Of a DNA stretch of 10,717 nt, positions 7,491 to 10,717 are shown piece by piece; the stretch's first letter is position 1, and the number at the start of each line of letters is the position of its first letter. This DNA is from Devosia equisanguinis. GTDB taxonomy: Bacteria; Pseudomonadota; Alphaproteobacteria; Rhizobiales; Hyphomicrobiaceae. The stretch spans positions 1-10,717 of the forward strand of contig CAMDMH010000054.1 in assembly GCA_945901835.1 (NCBI GenBank). The letters run 5' to 3'. Position numbers and translations under genes: made by a program. Below the pieces are notes generated by a model. It was not told the origin of the DNA. It worked only from the letters and a program-made list of their open reading frames with translations, and did not search any database.

Positions 7491-9170
7491 CTACATCCCC
7501 GAATAATTGGGGCCGCCACCACCCTCCGGGCATACCCAAGTGATGTTCTGCGCGGGGTCCTTGATGTCGCAGGTTTTGCAGTGGACGCAGTTCTGCGCAT
7601 TGATCTGGAACGCCGGCTTGCCGTCCTTCTCGACGATTTCATAGACGCCGGCCGGGCAGTAGCGCTGTGCCGGCTCCGCATACTCGGGCAGACTGTAGCG
7701 CACGGGCACGGCCGGGTCTTTCAGCACGAGATGGACAGGCTGGTCCTCCTCGTGATTGGTCGCCGAGAACGAGACGCTGGTCAGCCGGTCGAAGGTCAGC
7801 ACGCCATCCGGCTTCGGGTACTCGATCGGCTTCGACCGGCTCGCTTCCTTGAGCGTGGCATGATCGGCCTTGCCGTGCTTCAGCGTGTAGCCGAGCCCGA
7901 CGGTGGGGACGATGGTATTGAGCCACATGTCGATGCCGCCGAGGGCGACGCCCAGCCGGGTCCCGAACCGCGACCACAGCGGCTTCACGTTGCGGACAGG
8001 CTTGAGGTCCCGGGCGATCGGTCCGTTTTCTACAGCCGTGGCATAAGCCTCTAGCCGGTCGTGCGCGCGACCGGAAGCGAGCGCCTCCGCTACCGCGTCC
8101 GCCGCATGGATGCCCGATAGCATCGCGTTGTGGCTGCCCTTGATGCGCGGCACGTTGACGAGGCCCGCCGAGCATCCCAGCAGCGCGCCGCCCGGAAACA
8201 CCAGCTCGGGTACCGATTGCCAGCCGCCTTCCGTGATCGCGCGCGCACCGTACGCGATGCGCTTGCCGCCCTCGAATACGCCACGGATGGCTGGATGCGT
8301 CTTGAAACGCTGGAACTCCTCGAACGGCGACAGATATGGGTTCGTGTAGTTCAAATGCAGCACGAAGCCGACGGAAACGAGATTGTCGCCGTAGTGGTAG
8401 AGGAACGAGCCGCCCCCCGTGGCGTTGTCGAGCGGCCAGCCGAACGAGTGCTGCATGAGGCCGGGCTGGTGCTGCGCCGGCTTGACTTCCCAAAGCTCCT
8501 TGAGGCCGATGCCGAACTTCTGTGGCTCGCGGCCTTTGGACAGCTCGTAGCGGGCGATCAGCTGCTTCGACAGCGACCCACGCGCGCCCTCGCCGATCAG
8601 CGTGTACTTCGCCAGCAGTTCGACGCCGCGCGTGAAAGTGTCCTTTGCCTGGCCTTCTTTCGAAACGCCCATATCGCCGGTGGCGACGCCCCGGACCGCG
8701 CCGGTCTCGTCGTAGAGGACCTCGGCCGCAGCGAACCCCGAGTAGATCTCGACGCCGAGCTCCGTCGCCTGCTCGGCGAGCCACCGGACCACGTCGCCCA
8801 GGCTGACGATATAGTTGCCGTGATTGTTCATCAGCGGCGGCATCATGAAGTTCGGCAACCGCATTTCGCCGGCAGGCCCCAGATAGAGGAAGCGGTCGTC
8901 GGTCACGGCCGTGCGGATCGGGGCGCCCTTCTCCTTCCAGTCCGGAATGAGCTTGTCGATGCCGATCGGATCTATAACTGCGCCCGAAAGAATGTGCGCG
9001 CCGGGCTCCGAGCCCTTCTCGAGCACGACGACGGAAATCTCTTGGCCGCGCTGGGCCGCCACCTGCTTCAAGCGGATTGCAGCCGCGAGCCCCGCCGGTC
9101 CCGCCCCGACGACGACCACGTCGAATTCCATCGCTTCGCGTGGGGGAAGCTCGTTCGCCTCTGCTGCCAT
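7491..9170 (-). CDS. Electron transfer flavoprotein-ubiquinone oxidoreductase
   Basis: This 559-residue enzyme takes electrons from reduced electron transfer flavoprotein (from fatty-acid and amino-acid dehydrogenases) and passes them to ubiquinone at the inner membrane. The FAD-binding motif GAGPAG is at 22-27 and the conserved segment GFVLHLNYTNPYLSP marks the family. The C-terminal domain carries a 4Fe-4S cluster through Cys505 (CPAGVYE), Cys528, Cys531 and Cys534 (NCVHCKTCDIKDP), and the protein ends in PEGGGGPNYSGM. An additional Cys547 sits just before this tail. The ATG at 9170 gives the family N-terminus ELPPREAMEFDVVVVG; AGAGG lies about 10 bases upstream, and a TTG at 9242 is a poor alternative. 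The ETF subunits themselves are not in the window. The gene is complete. Confidence 0.96.
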   Translation of the reverse strand: MAAEANELPPREAMEFDVVVVGAGPAGLAAAIRLKQVAAQRGQEISVVVLEKGSEPGAHILSGAVIDPIGIDKLIPDWKEKGAPIRTAVTDDRFLYLGPAGEMRLPNFMMPPLMNNHGNYIVSLGDVVRWLAEQATELGVEIYSGFAAAEVLYDETGAVRGVATGDMGVSKEGQAKDTFTRGVELLAKYTLIGEGARGSLSKQLIARYELSKGREPQKFGIGLKELWEVKPAQHQPGLMQHSFGWPLDNATGGGSFLYHYGDNLVSVGFVLHLNYTNPYLSPFEEFQRFKTHPAIRGVFEGGKRIAYGARAITEGGWQSVPELVFPGGALLGCSAGLVNVPRIKGSHNAMLSGIHAADAVAEALASGRAHDRLEAYATAVENGPIARDLKPVRNVKPLWSRFGTRLGVALGGIDMWLNTIVPTVGLGYTLKHGKADHATLKEASRSKPIEYPKPDGVLTFDRLTSVSFSATNHEEDQPVHLVLKDPAVPVRYSLPEYAEPAQRYCPAGVYEIVEKDGKPAFQINAQNCVHCKTCDIKDPAQNITWVCPEGGGGPNYSGM

Positions 9171-9212
9171 ATCGGCTGGGCCTCTGATTGCTCGAAGGAA
9201 GGTTTCGGCCGG

Positions 9213-9242
9213 ATTACGTAGCGTAGCAGCAACACGCGTCAA
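9213..9242 (-). promoter_or_regulatory. Candidate sigma70 promoter of the ETF-QO gene
   Basis: Minus-strand TTGACG (9237-9242, five of six consensus bases) and CGTAAT (9213-9218, four of six) are 18 bases apart. They lie about 43 bases before the ATG at 9170, giving a short leader of around 35 bases. The upstream trxA terminator makes a separate promoter necessary, which supports this call, but it was recognised by eye only. Confidence 0.4.
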
Positions 9243-9273
9243 GAACGTCGGTCAGGCCATCAACCGACTTGAT

Positions 9274-9310
9274 GAACGGCCGTTCGATGGATGGGTGAAG
9301 ATGGGTGAAC
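9274..9310. promoter_or_regulatory. Palindrome and tandem decamer, possible operator region
   Basis: A perfect 12-base palindrome GAACGGCCGTTC (9274-9285) is followed by two adjacent copies of ATGGGTGAA(G/C) at 9291-9300 and 9301-9310. Both lie just upstream of the candidate promoter of the ETF-ubiquinone oxidoreductase gene and beyond the trxA terminator. The repeats are seen directly; a regulator-binding role is only a guess from position. Confidence 0.35.
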
Positions 9311-9329
9311 GTGTCGCGGTCCCGAAAAT

Positions 9330-9363
9330 GAAGAAAGCGGATCCTGCGGGCCCCGCCTTCTTC
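9330..9363 (-). terminator. Intrinsic terminator of trxA
   Basis: On the minus strand an 11-base-pair stem, GAAGAAGGCGG with CCGCTTTCTTC (one G-T wobble), encloses a 12-base loop. The pyrimidine-rich right arm runs on into ATTTTC, giving a T-rich exit. It begins 32 bases after the trxA stop at 9396, exactly where a rho-independent terminator is expected. Confidence 0.7.
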
Positions 9364-9395
9364 AGCCGTTCGGCAAATATGAATGTCCAGCGTCC

Positions 9396-9722
9396 TCAGA
9401 CGCTCGACTTGACCCAGCTCTCGAGCTTGGCCTTCTGCACCAGCGCGCCGACGTTGCGGTTCACTTCCTTGCCTCCCGCGAACATGATCAGCGTCGGCAT
9501 CGCCTGGATGCGATACTTCTGGGTGACGTTGGGGTTCTGGTCGACGTCGAGCTTCACGACCTTGAGCTTGCCGGCCATCTCGGTCGCGACCTGCTCCAGT
9601 GCCGGCGCCATCGCCTTGCACGGGCCGCACCACTCGGCGAAGAAGTCCACGAGAACCGGCTCTTTCGACTGCAGAACGGTGGTCTCGAAGTCGGCATCGG
9701 AAACGTTCTGTGCGGCGCCCAT
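9396..9722 (-). CDS. trxA: Thioredoxin 1
   Basis: This 108-residue classical thioredoxin is the cytosolic dithiol reductant for many proteins, itself reduced by thioredoxin reductase. The active site WCGPC is at 31-35 in DFFAEWCGPCKAMAP, and the cis-proline Pro76 is in QAMPTLIMF. The length and spacing are those of a standard bacterial thioredoxin, with no signal peptide. The ATG at 9722 is fixed by AGGAG 6 bases upstream; the frame is open a further 30 codons but without a ribosome site. It follows addA by 158 bases on the same strand, an order common in alphaproteobacteria, and is closed by a terminator, so it is not read through strongly into the next gene. Confidence 0.97.
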   Translation of the reverse strand: MGAAQNVSDADFETTVLQSKEPVLVDFFAEWCGPCKAMAPALEQVATEMAGKLKVVKLDVDQNPNVTQKYRIQAMPTLIMFAGGKEVNRNVGALVQKAKLESWVKSSV

Positions 9723-9728
9723 GATATT

Positions 9729-9733
9729 CTCCT
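9729..9733 (-). promoter_or_regulatory. Ribosome binding site of trxA
   Basis: AGGAG on the minus strand lies 6 bases before the ATG at 9722 and decides the start inside a longer open frame. Confidence 0.75.
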
Positions 9734-9756
9734 GTTGCAGCAAGTGTTGTCGCAAG
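9733..9756. repeat. Tandem 12-base repeat in the trxA leader
   Basis: On the minus strand CTTGCGACAACA is followed directly by CTTGCTGCAACA, identical at 10 of 12 positions. The pair ends at the ribosome binding site of trxA. Its function is unknown and it may be chance duplication. Confidence 0.45.
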
Positions 9757-9880
9757 TTGGCCGGCTCGTGCTCCGAAGTGACGACCGGGACTGGATGCGC
9801 AGCAGCCTTCACTCCTGCCGTACACGATCACCGCGGGTGAACAGGACCTTGCCAGGACCCTGTAGGTAGGAAAGCGACGA

Positions 9881-10717
9881 TCACGCGTCAAGCCGCGCTT
9901 TGGCAAGTAACCACAGGTCTCGCTCTGCCGCATCGAGTTGTGCCCCGGGCAATTCCATCAGCCGCGCTCCGTCCGTCCACAGGATGGCGGCGCGGATCGT
10001 CTTGTCGGTGTAGATGCGCCTCAGCGCCAGCCGGTAGGCCGCGAGCTGCATGACATAGGCCATGCTCACCTCGGCCGGGTCGAAAGGCGGTGGGCGGTTG
10101 GTCTTGTAGTCTATGACCAGCACTTCGCGCTCCAGCACCACCAGCCGGTCCATAACGGCGTTCAGCCGGAGCGGCAGGCCCTTGCCCGTCGGATCCGGGA
10201 TCTCGGCGACAACAGGCGCTTCCGCCCGGCTGTCGGGCCCGAACGCCGCCGCGAACTCCGGATCACGAAGAAGTGCGAGCACTTCCTCGACGATGTTGCG
10301 CCGCACGCCCGGTTTCAGGACATCGCCGCGGCTGTCGGCGAACGCCTCGGCGGCCTCCTGCCAGCGTTCAGACGGTATCGTCGGCAGATGCTCCAGCAGG
10401 GCGTGCGTGATGAGACCGCGCTGGAACCGGTTGCTACCCGCAAGTGCTAGCGGCGACGGCATCGCGGACTCGGCCGGCGATGCGCCGGGCGTCGCTACAG
10501 CCGCCACGGGGTCACCGGTCTCGTCGACGTCATAGGGCGCGATCCGCGACGGCGCGAGCGGCAACGAGAGATGCGGCTCGCGCGGGGCAGGGCTGCGCGC
10601 CCAAGGTGGCGGCTCCAATGCGGTCACGTGTGCGGACGTCAGGTCCTTTGGCTTCGCCGCCGGCACGGATTGGTCGCTCGACAGGCGCAGGACGCGCTGC
10701 CCTTTTGCATCGGTTAC
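9881..10717 (-). CDS. addA: AddA, double-strand break repair helicase-nuclease, C-terminal part
   Basis: This is the C-terminal 278 residues of an AddA-like protein, which with AddB forms the RecBCD-type helicase-nuclease that processes DNA ends for recombination. The visible part holds the RecB-like nuclease domain. It starts with GSNRFQRGLITHALLEHLP (the helix with the conserved His). Next come AVMDRLVVLE with a metal-binding Asp, then LVIDYKTNRPPP, with the catalytic Asp codon at 10109-10111 and the Lys codon at 10103-10105. A conserved Y-x-x-Q-type helix, AYVMQLAAYRLAL, follows. The reading frame runs through the right edge of the window, so the start and the helicase domains lie beyond it. 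A Pro/Ala-rich linker precedes the nuclease domain. trxA follows, the usual alphaproteobacterial neighbour. Confidence 0.9.
   Translation of the reverse strand, partial: VTDAKGQRVLRLSSDQSVPAAKPKDLTSAHVTALEPPPWARSPAPREPHLSLPLAPSRIAPYDVDETGDPVAAVATPGASPAESAMPSPLALAGSNRFQRGLITHALLEHLPTIPSERWQEAAEAFADSRGDVLKPGVRRNIVEEVLALLRDPEFAAAFGPDSRAEAPVVAEIPDPTGKGLPLRLNAVMDRLVVLEREVLVIDYKTNRPPPFDPAEVSMAYVMQLAAYRLALRRIYTDKTIRAAILWTDGARLMELPGAQLDAAERDLWLLAKARLDA

Noticed and set aside
7497..7512. CCCC-GAATAATT-GGGG inverted repeat at the ETF-QO stop
   Set aside because: The stem is only four base pairs on the coding strand, overlaps the final codons and lacks a T-tract.
8130..9221. Long plus-strand open frame of 363 codons opposite ETF-QO
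   Set aside because: It is antisense to a complete, strongly conserved enzyme gene. The translation has no recognisable motif and is typical of the open antisense frames of GC-rich DNA.
9847..9864. Repeated CAGGACC and a possible addA terminator hairpin
   Set aside because: Pairing is limited to about five base pairs around a long loop without a T-tract.

Overview
The window looks like chromosomal DNA of a GC-rich alphaproteobacterium, most likely of the Hyphomicrobiales (Bradyrhizobium/Xanthobacteraceae-like). This is inferred from the AddA-to-TrxA gene order, a Bug-type tricarboxylate-transporter binding protein, the neighbourhood of an ETF-ubiquinone oxidoreductase, a TPR protein and ispE, and the repeat families present. 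Most genes lie on the minus strand; the only plus-strand gene is comF.

Right part (about 4.3-10.7 kb, all minus strand): the window opens at its right edge inside addA, the nuclease/helicase subunit of double-strand break repair. It is followed by trxA (thioredoxin 1), which ends at a good intrinsic terminator. Next come the ETF-ubiquinone oxidoreductase with its own candidate promoter, a 345-base gap, a secreted TPR-repeat protein, and ispE of the MEP isoprenoid pathway. These are housekeeping genes and look intact.

Left part (about 1-4.3 kb): this has a more accessory character. It holds a Bug/TctC-type periplasmic solute-binding protein with a candidate promoter (perfect -35). Next is a broken FAD-dependent oxidoreductase that has lost its middle portion and changes frame. 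A convergent comF-family phosphoribosyltransferase gene follows, then a divergent secreted alpha/beta-hydrolase. All three long palindromic repeat elements of the window are in this half: a 78-base hairpin at the far left, a C-rich/G-rich hairpin that probably ends both comF and the oxidoreductase, and a GTAGGG-type palindrome doublet. The doublet fills the whole gap between the binding protein and the broken oxidoreductase.

I found no phage, CRISPR, toxin-antitoxin, transposase or RNA gene, and no evidence of a new multi-gene system. The observations most worth checking are the internal deletion in the oxidoreductase, the leftmost palindrome, the repeat doublet that provides a stop codon, and small repeated or palindromic sites upstream of the ETF-ubiquinone oxidoreductase and trxA genes.
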